Shown here: in pieces, positions 27,234-36,734 of the stretch
How positions within the stretch are numbered: the stretch's first letter is position 1
Layout: the number at the start of each line of letters is the position of its first letter
NCBI RefSeq assembly: GCF_018614095.1
Contig: NZ_JAGGOY010000046.1
Coordinates: forward strand, 94,797 to 158,796
DNA: 64,000 nt
Direction of reading: 5' to 3'
Source of the DNA: Streptomyces sp. ISL-87
GTDB taxonomy: Bacteria > Actinomycetota > Actinomycetes > Streptomycetales > Streptomycetaceae
Position numbers and translations under genes: made by a program
Notes under the pieces: model-generated
The model's input: only the letters and a program-made list of their open reading frames with translations
The model's database searches: none
What the model was told of the DNA's origin: nothing

Positions 27234-28262
27234 ATGGCGATGAGCGGACGGCAGACCGGGATGCCCACCCTGGAGGAGGTAGCGGCCCGGGCGGGGGTCG
27301 GGCGCGGCACGGTGTCCCGCGTGATCAACGGCTCCCCGAGGGTGAGCGAGCGCGCGAAGGCGGCGGTCGCGCAGGCCGTCGCCGAGCTGGGGTACGTCCC
27401 CAACCGCGCGGCCCGCGCACTCGCCGGCAGTCGTACGGACGCCGTCGCGCTGGTCATCCCGGAGAGCGAGGCCAGGCTCTTCGCCGAGCCGTACTTCATG
27501 GACATCATCCGTGGTGCCGGCGCCGAACTCGCCGATGCCGACATGCAGTTGCTGCTCACGCTGATCCGGACGGACAGGGAGCGCCAGCGCTTCCTCCAGT
27601 ACCTCGCCGCCCGCCGCGTCGACGGCGTGCTGCTGGTATCCGTACACGGTGACGATCCGCTGCCGAGCCTGGTGGAGGAGCTGCGGCTGCCCGCGGTGCT
27701 GAACGGCCGGCGCGCGGAGAACGAGGAGCTGGCGTACGTCGACTCCGACAACGTGGGCGCGGGCCGGTCGGCGGTGGACCACCTGGCCGGGCGCGGACGG
27801 CGCACGATCGCCACGATCACCGGGCCCCTCGACATGTACGCCGCCCGCTGCCGCCTCGACGGGTACCGGCAGGGCATCGAGGCCGCGGGGCTCCGCCACG
27901 ACGAACGCCTCGTCGCCGAGGCCGACTTCACCGAGGAGGGCGGCCGGCTGGCCATGCGGGAGCTGCTGGAGCGGTGCCCGGATCTGGACGCGGTGTTCGC
28001 CGCGTCGGACGTCATGGCGGCGGGGGCACGCGGCGTACTGCGTGAGGCCGGTCGGCGGATCCCCGACGACGTCTCCCTGATCGGGGTGGACGACTCGGCG
28101 GTGGCGCGCCATATGGACCCCGCGCTGACCAGCGTGCGCCAGCCGACCGAGGAGATGGGCCGCGCGATGGCCCGCGCCCTGCTCCGTGAGATCGCGGGTG
28201 AGGAGACGCTCCGTCCGCAGCTGGTGCTGCCGACGGAGCTGGTGGTACGCGAGTCCGCGTGA
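27234..28262 (+). CDS. cebR: LacI-family cellobiose-responsive repressor CebR
   Basis: 342 residues from ATG 27234; in-frame ATG 27186 has no homology before it and ATG 27240 is possible. Helix-turn-helix TLEEVAARAGVGRGTVSRVINGS (about 11-33), hinge helix PNRAARALAG, then a periplasmic-binding-protein-like effector domain with DAVALVIPESEARLFAEPYFMDIIRG and LDAVFAASDVMAAGA. It binds TGGGAGCGCTCCCA and is released by cellobiose/cellotriose. Divergent from cebEFG. Its operators also reach the GH5/GH10 promoters in this window. Confidence 0.94.
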   Translation: MAMSGRQTGMPTLEEVAARAGVGRGTVSRVINGSPRVSERAKAAVAQAVAELGYVPNRAARALAGSRTDAVALVIPESEARLFAEPYFMDIIRGAGAELADADMQLLLTLIRTDRERQRFLQYLAARRVDGVLLVSVHGDDPLPSLVEELRLPAVLNGRRAENEELAYVDSDNVGAGRSAVDHLAGRGRRTIATITGPLDMYAARCRLDGYRQGIEAAGLRHDERLVAEADFTEEGGRLAMRELLERCPDLDAVFAASDVMAAGARGVLREAGRRIPDDVSLIGVDDSAVARHMDPALTSVRQPTEEMGRAMARALLREIAGEETLRPQLVLPTELVVRESA

Positions 28263-28287
28263 ATACGCCGCTGTGACGGGGTGCGGG

Positions 28288-28332
28288 GCGAGCCCCCGCG
28301 CCCCGGGTCAGTGTCCGGGGGCGGGGGCTCGC
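28288..28332. terminator. Bidirectional terminator between cebR and GH6 gene
   Basis: GCGAGCCCCCGCgCCCCGG (28288-28306) pairs with CCGGGG-gCGGGGGCTCGC (28315-28332) apart from one bulge. It lies between convergent genes. Confidence 0.8.
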
Positions 28333-28345
28333 GTTCGGGGTGGGG

Positions 28346-30082
28346 TCAGAGTGCCGGGTAGGCGTTCTTCATCAACTCCTGGAACTGGACGGAGAACCAC
28401 TTCCCGGAGAGGGGGGCGTTCGGCAGGGCGCCGGACATGTTGTTGTTGTTCCGCGGGTTACCGGTGTATGTCGGGTCGCACATCCGGTCGAAGCCCTTGC
28501 CCTCGTCGTTCGGGATCTGCGTGCTCGACCCGTCCGACTCGCCCGGGGGCTTGACCCACACGTACGCGTCGATGCCCGCGGCCGGAGCCGCCTGCGGCCG
28601 CTCGCCCAGGCCGGCGCCGGCCTGGTTGCACCAGTTGCCCAGCTGGATGCGGCGGTCGTAACGGCCGCCGTCCACGAAGGTGTCCACGCTGGTCCGCGCG
28701 CCCGGGGCGGTGGGCCGGGCGGTGCCGCCCCAGCCGTTGCGGGAGGTGTCGATCAGCATGCCGAGGCCGGAGTCGAAGCCGATCGAGACGAGCTTGGCCC
28801 GCATCGCCTGGGCGTAGGAGAGCTCGTCGGTGTAGCGGTTCCAGTCCACCCACTTCGACTGGCGGACCGAGACCCCGTTCACGCTGTCGTCGATGGTGAA
28901 GTGGTTCTCCTTCAGTGCGCTGTAGTTGGCGGTGTTGACGATGAAGCCGTGCACCTTGCCGATCGTCGAGCCCTCGGCGGTCGCCGCCTGCTTGAAGATC
29001 TCGGCCGAGGCGCCGAAGTTGTCGTCCCAGCCGAGCCAGCCGTGGTGGCCGGCGTCGACGTAGTTGTAGACGTTGCCCACCGCGCCCAGCTTGTTCAGCG
29101 CGTAGCCGACCCCCTTGATGTAGTTGCCGTTGGCCTTCATCACGTCGCAGTTGGGGGTTGCCGTCGGACGCGGGGTGGTGTTGGTGACCAGGTTCGGCAG
29201 CGAGTCGATCTCGACGGTGGTGACGATCCGCAGCCCGGCGTACTTCGCGTCGCCGAGGATCGCCGCGATCGGGTGGATGTACTGCGTCTTGTACTTGTCG
29301 ATCTCGGTCGGGCCCAGTTCGCCGTTCGAGGCGAGCGCCGCGCAGTCCCGTCCGGGAAGGTTGTAGATCACCAGCTGGACGACGAGTTCGCCGCTGCCCT
29401 TCTGCCGCAGGGCCTCGTCGAGGTGGTCGCGCAGGCTCATGCCGCCTGCGACGCCCGCGATGGCGGCCGTACGGTCCAGCCAGACGGCGGTCGGCTGGTT
29501 GGCGATCCTGCTGCCGCCCGGCTCGGCCGCGGCCTTCGCGGACCACTCCGGGTTCACGTACACCTTGGCCCCGGCGTACGGGTTGTCCACCCGGCCCTTT
29601 TGCGGGTCGGTCGGGTCGGTTGGGTCCGTCGGGTCGGTGGGGCCCGGATCCGCGTTGCAGGTGACCCCGTTCAGCTTGAACACGGTCGGTACGGCGTTGG
29701 CCCCGCTGTAGGAGGCGTTGAAACCGAAGCCGGTGGAGCCTCCGGTGGCGAGCGTGCCGTTGTAGGAGACGTTCTTGGCGCTGACGGCGGTGCCGGTCTG
29801 GGTGATCGCGGCGTTCCAGCCCTGGGTGACCTGCTGGTTCCCGGCGTAGGACCACTCGACGTTCCAACTGCTGACGGCCGGGCCGGTGTTGGTCAGGGTG
29901 ACGTTGGCGCCGAAGCCGGTGTTCCACTGGCTGGTGACCTGGTAGTCGACCCGGCAGCCCGCGGCGGCGGCCGTGGCGGTGCTGCTCAGGGCGGTGGCGG
30001 TGGCGCCCGCCGCCGCGATCACGGTGCAGGCCGCGATCAGGGCCGTACGGGGGCGGGAGGGTGTCGTGGTGGTGCGGCTCAT
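28346..30082 (-). CDS. Secreted GH6 cellulase with CBM2, Cel6B/exocellulase type
   Basis: 578 residues from ATG 30082. Signal peptide (about 1-40); N-terminal CBM2 (about 42-145: CRVDYQVTSQWNTGFGANVTL to FKLNGVTCN, disulfide at its ends, surface Trp); Asp/Pro/Thr linker; GH6 domain (about 165-578). The GH6 signature VIYNLPGRDCAALASNG is intact with its catalytic-region Asp. The second signature is VEIDSLPNLV, the form seen in bacterial processive exocellulases (T. fusca E3 type). It releases cellobiose from cellulose chain ends, feeding CebE. It starts 47 bases after the GH5 gene, so it shares the CebR-controlled promoter. Confidence 0.93.
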   Translation of the reverse strand: MSRTTTTPSRPRTALIAACTVIAAAGATATALSSTATAAAAGCRVDYQVTSQWNTGFGANVTLTNTGPAVSSWNVEWSYAGNQQVTQGWNAAITQTGTAVSAKNVSYNGTLATGGSTGFGFNASYSGANAVPTVFKLNGVTCNADPGPTDPTDPTDPTDPQKGRVDNPYAGAKVYVNPEWSAKAAAEPGGSRIANQPTAVWLDRTAAIAGVAGGMSLRDHLDEALRQKGSGELVVQLVIYNLPGRDCAALASNGELGPTEIDKYKTQYIHPIAAILGDAKYAGLRIVTTVEIDSLPNLVTNTTPRPTATPNCDVMKANGNYIKGVGYALNKLGAVGNVYNYVDAGHHGWLGWDDNFGASAEIFKQAATAEGSTIGKVHGFIVNTANYSALKENHFTIDDSVNGVSVRQSKWVDWNRYTDELSYAQAMRAKLVSIGFDSGLGMLIDTSRNGWGGTARPTAPGARTSVDTFVDGGRYDRRIQLGNWCNQAGAGLGERPQAAPAAGIDAYVWVKPPGESDGSSTQIPNDEGKGFDRMCDPTYTGNPRNNNNMSGALPNAPLSGKWFSVQFQELMKNAYPAL

Positions 30083-30129
30083 GATGCTGAGTACCTCTCG
30101 GTGGGTCGGTGGGGAAGGGGTGTTGCCGG

Positions 30130-31632
30130 TCAGCGCAGGGCGCGCAAGTGGTCGCGCAGTCCGGCGCCGAACGCTGTGGGGGTTCCGTCGTAGCCGCTGA
30201 TCAGGGCAGGGCCGGAGGAGCAGTCCCAGGTGTTCCAGGTCCAGCCGAGGTAGGAGAGCCCGCGGTCGTCGAACCACTTCATGACGCGGTCGATGAAGGA
30301 GTGGGCGCAGGTGTTCTCGCCGATCTCCCCCGCGACGAGCGGGACGCGGGCGGCGACCGGAGCCAGGGTGGAGTCCCAGCAGGCCTCGCTCGAACAGGAG
30401 TTGAAGTTGTAGATGTGCCAGGCCGCGACGAGATTGCCGGCCGGGTCGGTGGGCGCGTACCGGAGCCACTGGCTGAGGTCGTTGGAGTACGCGACCCCCG
30501 GGACCAGTACGGTGTTGGTCGCGCCGGTCGCCCGTACCGCGTCGATCAGGTCCTGCATTCCGGCGACCTCGTAACCGATGCCGGGGCAGGTCCCGCCGTC
30601 CCGCCAGCAGGCCCACGCCTCTGCGGCGGTGGGTGTGGCACGGTCCGGATAGGGCTCGTTGAAGAGGTCGAAGACGACGCGGCGATCACCCTTGAACGTG
30701 TCGGCCGCGGAGGTCCAGAAGGCCGGGGTGTAGCGGGTGTCGGGCATCGGCTTCTGGCAGGAGGCGTGGATGTCGGAGCAGCCGGCGGAGCTGCCGGTGT
30801 ACTGGCCCCACGTCCAGTGGAGTTCGACGACGGGCGTCATGCCGTGGTCCTCGATCCGGCGGACCAGGGCCTTGACGGCGTTGATGTAGTTCGCGCCCCG
30901 GTACTCGGGCTTGATGTTGTCCAGGCCCAGCCAGCACTCCTCGTTGAGCGGTATGCGGACGGTGTTGGCGTTCCAGTCGGCGATCGCCTGGACGGACGCG
31001 TCGTCGACCGGGCCGTCGAAGATGCCGTGCCCCTGGACGCACATGTACTCGCCGCCGGAGCGGTTGACTCCGAGCAGGCGGCGGGTGGCGCCCTTCTGGT
31101 CGACGAGCCGGTTGCGGGTGACGCTCAGCTCGGGCGCGCCGTCGGCCGGGGCGGGCGGGTCGGTGGGGTCGGGCGGGTCGGTCGGATCCGGCGGGTCGGT
31201 CGGGTCGGTGGGACCCGGATCTGCGTTGCACAGCGTGCCGTTGAGCGTGAACGAGGCCGGGCGGGGGTTGGTCCCCGACCAGGAGGCGATGAACCCGGCC
31301 GTGACGCTCGCACCCGTGCCGAGCGAACCGTTCCAGCTCTCGTTGACCGCGGTGACGGCCGTACCGGTCTGGGACCACTTGGCGCCCCAGCCCTGTGTCA
31401 CCCGCTGGCCGGCAGGAAAGGCGAAGCCGAGGTTCCAGCCGCTGAGCGCGGATCCGTTGTTGGTGACGGTGACCGACCCCTGGAAGCCGCCGGCCCATTC
31501 GCTCACGGCGGTGTACTCGACCGTGCAGACGGGGGCGGCCCCGGAGGCCGGGACGACGTGGACGAGAGCGAGGCTCGCGGTCACGAGCGCCGCTCCTGCG
31601 AGCAGCGCGATGGAACGTGGGGGGTGTCGCAT
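30130..31632 (-). CDS. Secreted GH5 endoglucanase with CBM2
   Basis: 500 residues. Signal peptide (about 1-32); CBM2 (about 35-137, CTVEYTAVSEWAGGFQGSV to LNGTLCN); Pro/Asp/Thr linker (about 138-165); GH5 catalytic domain (about 170-500). Acid/base Glu326 in DLFNEPYPD, nucleophile Glu436 in VAGEIGENTC, plus VRIPLNEECWLG. It cuts internal beta-1,4 bonds in cellulose. First gene of a likely two-gene transcript with the GH6 exocellulase. A perfect CebR box lies at 31812-31825 and a degenerate one at 31679-31692 upstream. Confidence 0.93.
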   Translation of the reverse strand: MRHPPRSIALLAGAALVTASLALVHVVPASGAAPVCTVEYTAVSEWAGGFQGSVTVTNNGSALSGWNLGFAFPAGQRVTQGWGAKWSQTGTAVTAVNESWNGSLGTGASVTAGFIASWSGTNPRPASFTLNGTLCNADPGPTDPTDPPDPTDPPDPTDPPAPADGAPELSVTRNRLVDQKGATRRLLGVNRSGGEYMCVQGHGIFDGPVDDASVQAIADWNANTVRIPLNEECWLGLDNIKPEYRGANYINAVKALVRRIEDHGMTPVVELHWTWGQYTGSSAGCSDIHASCQKPMPDTRYTPAFWTSAADTFKGDRRVVFDLFNEPYPDRATPTAAEAWACWRDGGTCPGIGYEVAGMQDLIDAVRATGATNTVLVPGVAYSNDLSQWLRYAPTDPAGNLVAAWHIYNFNSCSSEACWDSTLAPVAARVPLVAGEIGENTCAHSFIDRVMKWFDDRGLSYLGWTWNTWDCSSGPALISGYDGTPTAFGAGLRDHLRALR

Positions 31633-31678
31633 GAGCGACTCCTCACAGCTCGGGCGCGGACTGTGCCGCGCCGACTGA

Positions 31679-31692
31679 CGGAATCGCTCCCA
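31679..31692. promoter_or_regulatory. Degenerate CebR-like box upstream of GH5 gene
   Basis: CGGAATCGCTCCCA matches the right half of the CebR palindrome exactly and the left half partially. It sits 47 bases before the GH5 start. A weak secondary site is possible. Confidence 0.45.
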
Positions 31693-31811
31693 CTGGTGGG
31701 CCCTGACCGTAGCGCCAACTTCCGTCGGGGGAAAGGGAAGTTGTCAACTTCGTCCGTCGAAATTCTTCGACTCTTCAAACACCTTGACCGAATTGGGGCC
31801 CGTCCCCATAG

Positions 31812-31825
31812 TGGGAGCGCTCCCA
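31812..31825. promoter_or_regulatory. CebR operator between GH5 and GH10 genes
   Basis: Perfect TGGGAGCGCTCCCA, placed between the divergent GH5 endoglucanase gene and the GH10 xylanase remnant, so it can repress both. Confidence 0.92.
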
Positions 31826-31896
31826 CTGGTTCAAAGCTTGTAGCTCATGCCTTCGTCACGCCCCTCACCCTCCCGAGCCGCGAGGAGAACAAGCGC

Positions 31897-32346
31897 ATGT
31901 CACCGCTGCCCTGGCCGGTCGCCTCCCGGCCGCGCGTACGACCACGACCACGCCCAGGTCCGTTTCCCGGACCGCTTCCGGGCCGTACCCGTATACGTCG
32001 TCTGACCACGGCGCTGCTCGCCGGCGCGGTGAGTGTGCTGACTCTCACCGCGCCGGCCCGGGCGGCCGAGGCACCGGTCCTCAGGGATCTCGCAGCCGGA
32101 CAGGGCATCACGTACGGCACGGCCGTGACCGCCGCCAAGCTGAGCGGTGCGTACGCGGCGGTGGCCGGTGAGCAGTTCGGCTCGGTCACGCCCGGCAACG
32201 AGATGAAGTGGGCGTCGGTGGAGCCCGTACGCGGCAGCCATACCTGCGGCCGAAACCCGCGTACGACGGGATCGCGGAGGCCCTGGGGTGGACGGGCGGG
32301 GGTGAACACGCCCCCGACCGGGCTGCGGTGCACCACGGGGTCGTGA
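31897..32346 (+). pseudogene. GH10 xylanase, internally deleted
   Basis: ATG 31897 has a good GAGGAG site. The product has a long Pro/Arg-rich signal region, cleavage after APARA, and the true GH10 N-terminus VLRDLAAGQGITYGTAVTAA to GSVTPGNEMKWASVEPVRGS. Homology then stops at about 32235. A few bases later, in another frame (from 32241), the codons read YLRPKPAYDGIAEALGW, the C-terminal end of a GH10 barrel. So about 250 residues, including both catalytic glutamates, were deleted and the ends joined out of frame. The remaining open frame ends at 32346 with unrelated residues. No enzyme activity is expected. Confidence 0.8.
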
Positions 32347-32423
32347 GGGCGGCGCCCACCTCGGGGTGTGGAAACGCGGCATGACCCCCTGAAATCGCCG
32401 TCAGCCGGGGGTCCGGCGTCCCG

Positions 32424-33284
32424 TCAGACCGTCTCGCTCCTGCGTCCGCCTTCGGGGATGACCAGGGGGGTGCCGGCGACGGGGCACTCGATGACCGCGG
32501 CGCGCAGGCCGAAGACCTCGTGCACCAGTTCCGGGGTGACGATCTCCGAGGGCCGACCGGCGGCGACCACGCGGCCGTCTCGCATGGCGATGAGGTGGTC
32601 GGCGTAGCGGCAGGCCAGGTTGAGCTCGTGCAGGACCATCACGACGGTGCGGCCCTCGGACCGGTTGAGCTCCGCCACCAGTTCCAGGACGTCGACCTGG
32701 TGGGCGAGGTCCAGGTAGGTCGTAGGCTCGTCAAGCAGGAGTACGGAAGTGTCCTGCGCGAGGGCCATGGCGATCCACACCCGCTGGCGCTGGCCGCCCG
32801 AGAGTTCGTCGATGGAGCGGTCCGCGAGTTCCGCCGAGCCGGTGGCCGCAAGTGCGGTGTCCACAGCGGCTTCGTCCACCGACGACCACTGGCGCCACCA
32901 GCGCTGGTGCGGGGTGCGGCCACGGGCCACCAGGTCCCGTACGGTGATCCCGTCCGGCGCGCTCGGGGTCTGTGGCAGCAGGGCGAGGCGCAGCGCGAAG
33001 TCCCGGGCGGACAGCGCGGCGATGTCCTCGCCGTCCAGCAGAACGGTGCCGTCCGCCGGCTTGAGCAGCCGGGCCAGAGCGCGCAGGGCGGTGGACTTGC
33101 CGCAGGCGTTCGGGCCGACGAGGGCGGTGACCCGGCCCGCCGGAATCGGCAGGTCGAGATCCTCGGCGACGATCCGGTCGCCGTAGCCCAGGCGCAGCCC
33201 CGCCCCGTGCAGCGCGGCGGGGCGGGCGTCGGCCGGTGGGTCGGCGGGTGGGTCGGTCGGTGGGGCGGTCAGCGGGGCGGTCAC
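32424..33284 (-). CDS. FecE-type siderophore ABC transporter ATP-binding protein
   Basis: 286 residues from GTG 33284. Walker [15 protein letters not shown] (about 57-70), Q-loop [12 protein letters not shown], signature [18 protein letters not shown], Walker [17 protein letters not shown] and switch His in LHELNLA. It powers iron-siderophore import with the two FecCD permeases directly upstream (one base gap). The N-terminus is a repetitive Pro/Ala/Asp stretch coded by a GGTCGG-type repeat at 33233-33275. The order permease-permease-ATPase corresponds to pvuCDE-like uptake genes. The iron box is upstream of the first permease. Confidence 0.93.
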   Translation of the reverse strand: MTAPLTAPPTDPPADPPADARPAALHGAGLRLGYGDRIVAEDLDLPIPAGRVTALVGPNACGKSTALRALARLLKPADGTVLLDGEDIAALSARDFALRLALLPQTPSAPDGITVRDLVARGRTPHQRWWRQWSSVDEAAVDTALAATGSAELADRSIDELSGGQRQRVWIAMALAQDTSVLLLDEPTTYLDLAHQVDVLELVAELNRSEGRTVVMVLHELNLACRYADHLIAMRDGRVVAAGRPSEIVTPELVHEVFGLRAAVIECPVAGTPLVIPEGGRRSETV

Positions 33285-33285
33285 G

Positions 33286-34341
33286 TCAGCCTCCCTTTCC
33301 GGCCCGGTTGGCCCGGGCGAGGAGCAGCAGCAGGTACGGGGCGCCCACGGCGCCGGTGAGCACGCCTACGGGCAGTTCGGTCGGGGCCAGTACGAGGCGG
33401 GAGGCCAGGTCGGCGAGGATCAGCAGCACCGAGCCGGTGAGGGCGCTGGTCACCAGCGGGATTCCGGCGGTGCCGGTGAGGCGGCGGGCGATCTGCGGTG
33501 CGCCGAGGGCGATGAAGGCGATGGGCCCGGCCGCCGAGGTGGCCAGCGCCGTGAGGCAGGTGGCGAGCACCAGGAGCGCGATGCGCGAGTGCTTCAGCGG
33601 GATGCCGAGGCTGCGCGCGGTGTCGTCGTCGAACTGCAGGAGCTGGTACGGGCGGGCCAGGGCGAGCGTCAGCGGCATGAGGAGCGCGAGGGCGAGGCCG
33701 GACCACTGGACGTGTTCGTAGCCGCGGCCGTTGAGGCTGCCGGTGAGCCAGACCATGGCGCGGGAGGCCTGGTCGATGTCGGCGCGGGCCAGCATCCAGC
33801 GGGTCAGGGCCATGAGGGCGCCGTTCGCCGCCAGGCCGACGAGGACGAAGCGGTAGCCGGTGACGGTGCCGTCGCGGTAGGCGAGCAGGTAGATCGCGGC
33901 GGAGGTGAGCAGGGCGCCCGCGAGGGCGCCGAACGGCACGGCGCCGAAGGTTCCGGCCCCGGCGGCGGTGACCCCGCCGATGAGGATGGCGGTGACCGCG
34001 CCCGCCCCGGAGCCGGCCGCGATGCCGATGAGGTCGGGGCTGGCCAGGGAGTTGCGGGTGACCGCCTGGTAGACGGCGCCGGCCAGCCCGAAGGCGGCGC
34101 CGACCAGGAGCGCGGTGAGGGCGCGGGGCAGCCGGAGTTGATGGATGATCAGGTCGGCGGCCCCGTCGCCGGTGCCGAGGACCGCGCCGAGCACCTCGTC
34201 GAGCGGGATGGCGTACGTCCCGAGGGACACCGAGACGACGAGCGCCGCGAAACCGGTGAGGGCCAGCGCGAGGACCGCGATCGCGACGCGGGGCCGCACG
34301 GCCACGCCGAGGGGGCCGGCCTCCATCCTCAAGAGGCTCAT
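33286..34341 (-). CDS. FecCD-family siderophore ABC permease (second)
   Basis: 351 residues from ATG 34341, which overlaps the stop of the first permease (ATGA). About ten hydrophobic segments, with the family hallmarks [37 protein letters not shown] and, at the ATPase contact, [22 protein letters not shown]. The substrate is presumably the ferric complex made or recognised by the adjacent siderophore operon. Confidence 0.93.
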   Translation of the reverse strand: MSLLRMEAGPLGVAVRPRVAIAVLALALTGFAALVVSVSLGTYAIPLDEVLGAVLGTGDGAADLIIHQLRLPRALTALLVGAAFGLAGAVYQAVTRNSLASPDLIGIAAGSGAGAVTAILIGGVTAAGAGTFGAVPFGALAGALLTSAAIYLLAYRDGTVTGYRFVLVGLAANGALMALTRWMLARADIDQASRAMVWLTGSLNGRGYEHVQWSGLALALLMPLTLALARPYQLLQFDDDTARSLGIPLKHSRIALLVLATCLTALATSAAGPIAFIALGAPQIARRLTGTAGIPLVTSALTGSVLLILADLASRLVLAPTELPVGVLTGAVGAPYLLLLLARANRAGKGG

Positions 34342-35411
34342 CGGGTGTGCTCCTTGAGCTTGCCGCGCTTGACGAGCACTGCGAGGAACGGGGCGCCGAG
34401 CAGTGCGGTGACGACTCCGGCCTCCAGTTCGCCGGGGCGGGCGGCCATCCGGCCGACGACGTCCGCCGTCAGCATGAGGGCCGCGCCGCCCAGCGCCGAA
34501 CAGGGCACCAGCCAGCGGGCGTCGGGCCCGGTGAAGGCCCGTACGACGTGCGGGACGACCAGGCCGATGAAGGTGACCGGGCCCGCGGCGGCGACGGCCG
34601 CGCCCGCGAGCAGGATCACCGCCACGGCCCCCAGCGCCCGGGTCGCCTTGACCTTGGTGCCGAGGCTGCTGGCGAGGTCGTCGCCCAGCGCGAGGGCGTT
34701 GAGCCGGCCGCTGAGCCCGACGGCCAGCAGCAGCCCGACGGCGACGAACGGCAGCAGCTGCATGGCCAGCCCGGCTTCGCGGCCCGCGAGGGAGCCCACC
34801 GCCCAGAAGCGGTACTGGTCCAGGGTGCGGACGTCGAGCAGGACGAGGGTGTTGGTGCCGGCGTCGAGAAGGACCGTCACCGCGGCCCCGGCGAGCGCCA
34901 GTTTGGCCGGGGTGGCACCGCCGTATCCGGTGCCGCCGACCGCGTACGCGAGCAATCCGGCCAACGCGGCGCCGAGGAAAGCGAACCAGATGTACTCGTA
35001 CGGGCTCGTCAGTCCCAGCGCTCCGATGCTGACGGCGACGGCGAAGGCACCGCCCGCGCTGATGCCGATCAGGCCGGGGTCGCCGAGCGGATTGCGGGTG
35101 ATGTCCTGGGCGACCGCTCCGGCCGCACCCAGGGCCAGGCCGACGAGCAGGCCCAGGAAGGTGCGTGGCATGCGGAGTTCGCGGATCACCACGGCGTCTC
35201 CGTCGGTGCCGCCGCCTATCGCGGCCAGTACGTCGGAGAGCGGTACGGCCTTGGTGCCGATGGCGAACGAGGCGCAGACGGCGGCGAGAACGGCAGCGAG
35301 GAGAACGGCCGCCACCGTGGCGCGGGCGGCAACGCGCCGCGGTGGCGGGGGTGGTGGAGCGGCGCGGCGGGCTTCGGGAGCCAGCCCTCCGACGACGGGC
35401 TTCAGGGTCAC
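34338..35411 (-). CDS. FecCD-family siderophore ABC permease (first)
   Basis: 357 residues from GTG 35411. A Pro-rich cytoplasmic N-terminus (about 1-28) precedes roughly ten membrane helices; RMPRTFLGLLVGLALGAAGAVAQDITRNPLGDPGLIG and AAGPVTFIGLVVPHVVRAFTG are typical. First gene of the importer operon. An iron box (35422-35437) sits eleven bases upstream of its start, so repression would be direct. Confidence 0.93.
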   Translation of the reverse strand: MTLKPVVGGLAPEARRAAPPPPPPRRVAARATVAAVLLAAVLAAVCASFAIGTKAVPLSDVLAAIGGGTDGDAVVIRELRMPRTFLGLLVGLALGAAGAVAQDITRNPLGDPGLIGISAGGAFAVAVSIGALGLTSPYEYIWFAFLGAALAGLLAYAVGGTGYGGATPAKLALAGAAVTVLLDAGTNTLVLLDVRTLDQYRFWAVGSLAGREAGLAMQLLPFVAVGLLLAVGLSGRLNALALGDDLASSLGTKVKATRALGAVAVILLAGAAVAAAGPVTFIGLVVPHVVRAFTGPDARWLVPCSALGGAALMLTADVVGRMAARPGELEAGVVTALLGAPFLAVLVKRGKLKEHTR

Positions 35412-35421
35412 ATCCCATAAG

Positions 35422-35437
35422 GTAAGGCATGCCTTAC
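35422..35437. promoter_or_regulatory. Iron box upstream of importer operon
   Basis: GTAAGGCATGCCTTAC, a perfect 16-bp palindrome resembling DmdR1/IdeR/DtxR boxes (consensus TTAGGTTAGSCTAACCTAA), placed at the start of the FecCD operon. Confidence 0.8.
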
Positions 35438-35504
35438 AGGGAGTGGTGATTGCCCCAGGGGTGGATTCGATTTCGGACAGCCGCTATCCTCGCAGCGCGC
35501 TTAC

Positions 35505-35523
35505 ATAGGTAAGCCTTGCCTAA
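35505..35523. promoter_or_regulatory. Iron box upstream of siderophore-binding lipoprotein
   Basis: ATAGGTAAGCCTTGCCTAA matches the 19-bp DtxR/DmdR consensus at about 14 positions and lies 40 bases before the lipoprotein start. Confidence 0.8.
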
Positions 35524-35563
35524 GTCGTCACCCTCTGTACTGCATCTCATGGGAGAGACCCGA

Positions 35564-36586
35564 ATGAACACCTTCGCTCAGCGCCGCCGGCCCGGCCGGG
35601 TGGCCGCTGCCGTCCTCACGGCAGCACTGGCCTTCTCGCTGGCCGCCTGCGGAGGCGGCAGTGGTGACGACAAGCCGGCCTCCGACGCCTCGGGGAAGCC
35701 CGCCGCGGCCGACGCCGGCTTCCCGCGCACCATCACCCACGACAAGGGCACTACCGAGGTCAAGACCAAGCCCAAGCGCGTGGTCGCGCTGGACAACAGC
35801 CTGGTCGAGGCCGTCGTCGCGCTGGACGCCCCGCTGGTCGGCGGCATCAGCTCGTACCGCGACCAGAAGGGTTTCCCCGCCTACTTGGGCGACGCGGTCA
35901 AGGAGACCAAGGACGTCGGTCCGCTCGACAGCCCCAACCTCGAAGCGATCGCCGCCCTCAAGCCGGACCTCATCGTGTCGGCGACCGTCCGCCACGCGGA
36001 CCTGTACGACCAGCTGAGCAAGATCGCCCCGACCGTCTTCGTCAAGACGACGGGTCCGATCTGGAAGGAGAACGTCACCTTCCTCGGCCAGGCGCTCGGC
36101 CAGGAGGAGAAGGCCAAGGCGAAGCTCACGGCGTACGAGACCCGCGCCAAGAAGATCGGTGACGCCATCAACGCCCAGGGCGGCGGCAGCGGCGACGGCG
36201 GCAAGCCGACCGTCTCCGTCACCCGCTTCGTGGACGGCCCGACCCGCATCTACCTGCCGAAGAGCTTCAGCGGCATCATCCTGACGGACATGGGCCTGCT
36301 GCGGCCGGAGAACCAGCGCGACACCGTGAAGTTCAACATCGAGATCAGCGAAGAGCAGATCCAGCAGGTCGACGCCGACCACATCTTCCTGACGGCCTTC
36401 TCGGGTGGCGAGGAGCGGAAGAAGAAGTTCATGGCGAACCCGCTGTGGCAGCGCCTGAACGCGGTCCAGAAGGGCAATGTCCACGAGGTGGACGACGCCA
36501 CGTGGATGACGTCCGTCTCGCTCCAGGGCGCGGACATGGTCCTCGACGACATGGCGAAGATCTTCAAGGTCGAGCCCGCCAAGTAG
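35564..36586 (+). CDS. Iron-siderophore-binding lipoprotein
   Basis: 340 residues from ATG 35564, with GGGAGAG upstream. Lipobox SLAAC (Cys 29). Two-lobed TroA/FhuD-type fold: PKRVVALDNSLVEAVVALDAPLVGG, NLEAIAALKPDLIVS, and IQQVDADHIFLTAFSGGEERKKKF. It presents the ferric siderophore to the divergent FecCD/ATPase importer. Iron-regulated through the box at 35505-35523. A Gly/Ser-rich loop (about 206-215) is the only low-complexity part. Confidence 0.93.
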   Translation: MNTFAQRRRPGRVAAAVLTAALAFSLAACGGGSGDDKPASDASGKPAAADAGFPRTITHDKGTTEVKTKPKRVVALDNSLVEAVVALDAPLVGGISSYRDQKGFPAYLGDAVKETKDVGPLDSPNLEAIAALKPDLIVSATVRHADLYDQLSKIAPTVFVKTTGPIWKENVTFLGQALGQEEKAKAKLTAYETRAKKIGDAINAQGGGSGDGGKPTVSVTRFVDGPTRIYLPKSFSGIILTDMGLLRPENQRDTVKFNIEISEEQIQQVDADHIFLTAFSGGEERKKKFMANPLWQRLNAVQKGNVHEVDDATWMTSVSLQGADMVLDDMAKIFKVEPAK

Positions 36587-36606
36587 CCTGCGGCTGACGC
36601 CTTTCC

Positions 36607-36653
36607 GGGCCGGCACTGTGGACGTACGACTCGTACGCCTGCGGTGCCGGCCC
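36607..36653. terminator. Bidirectional terminator
   Basis: GGGCCGGCAC (36607-36616) pairs with GTGCCGGCCC (36644-36653); an inner GTACG/CGTAC stem extends the structure. It lies between the convergent lipoprotein and FhuF-like genes. A G-rich repeat tract follows at 36660-36727. Confidence 0.75.
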
Positions 36654-36734
36654 GCGCCATTCCCCCGGGGAGGCGACGGGGGAGGCCCCGGCGAGACCCC
36701 GGGGAAGGCCCCGGGGGAGGGCCGGGGCGTGAGG

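Noticed and set aside
33589-35508. 639-residue plus-strand frame over the FecCD permeases
   Set aside because: Hydrophilic shadow of two well-conserved membrane permeases.
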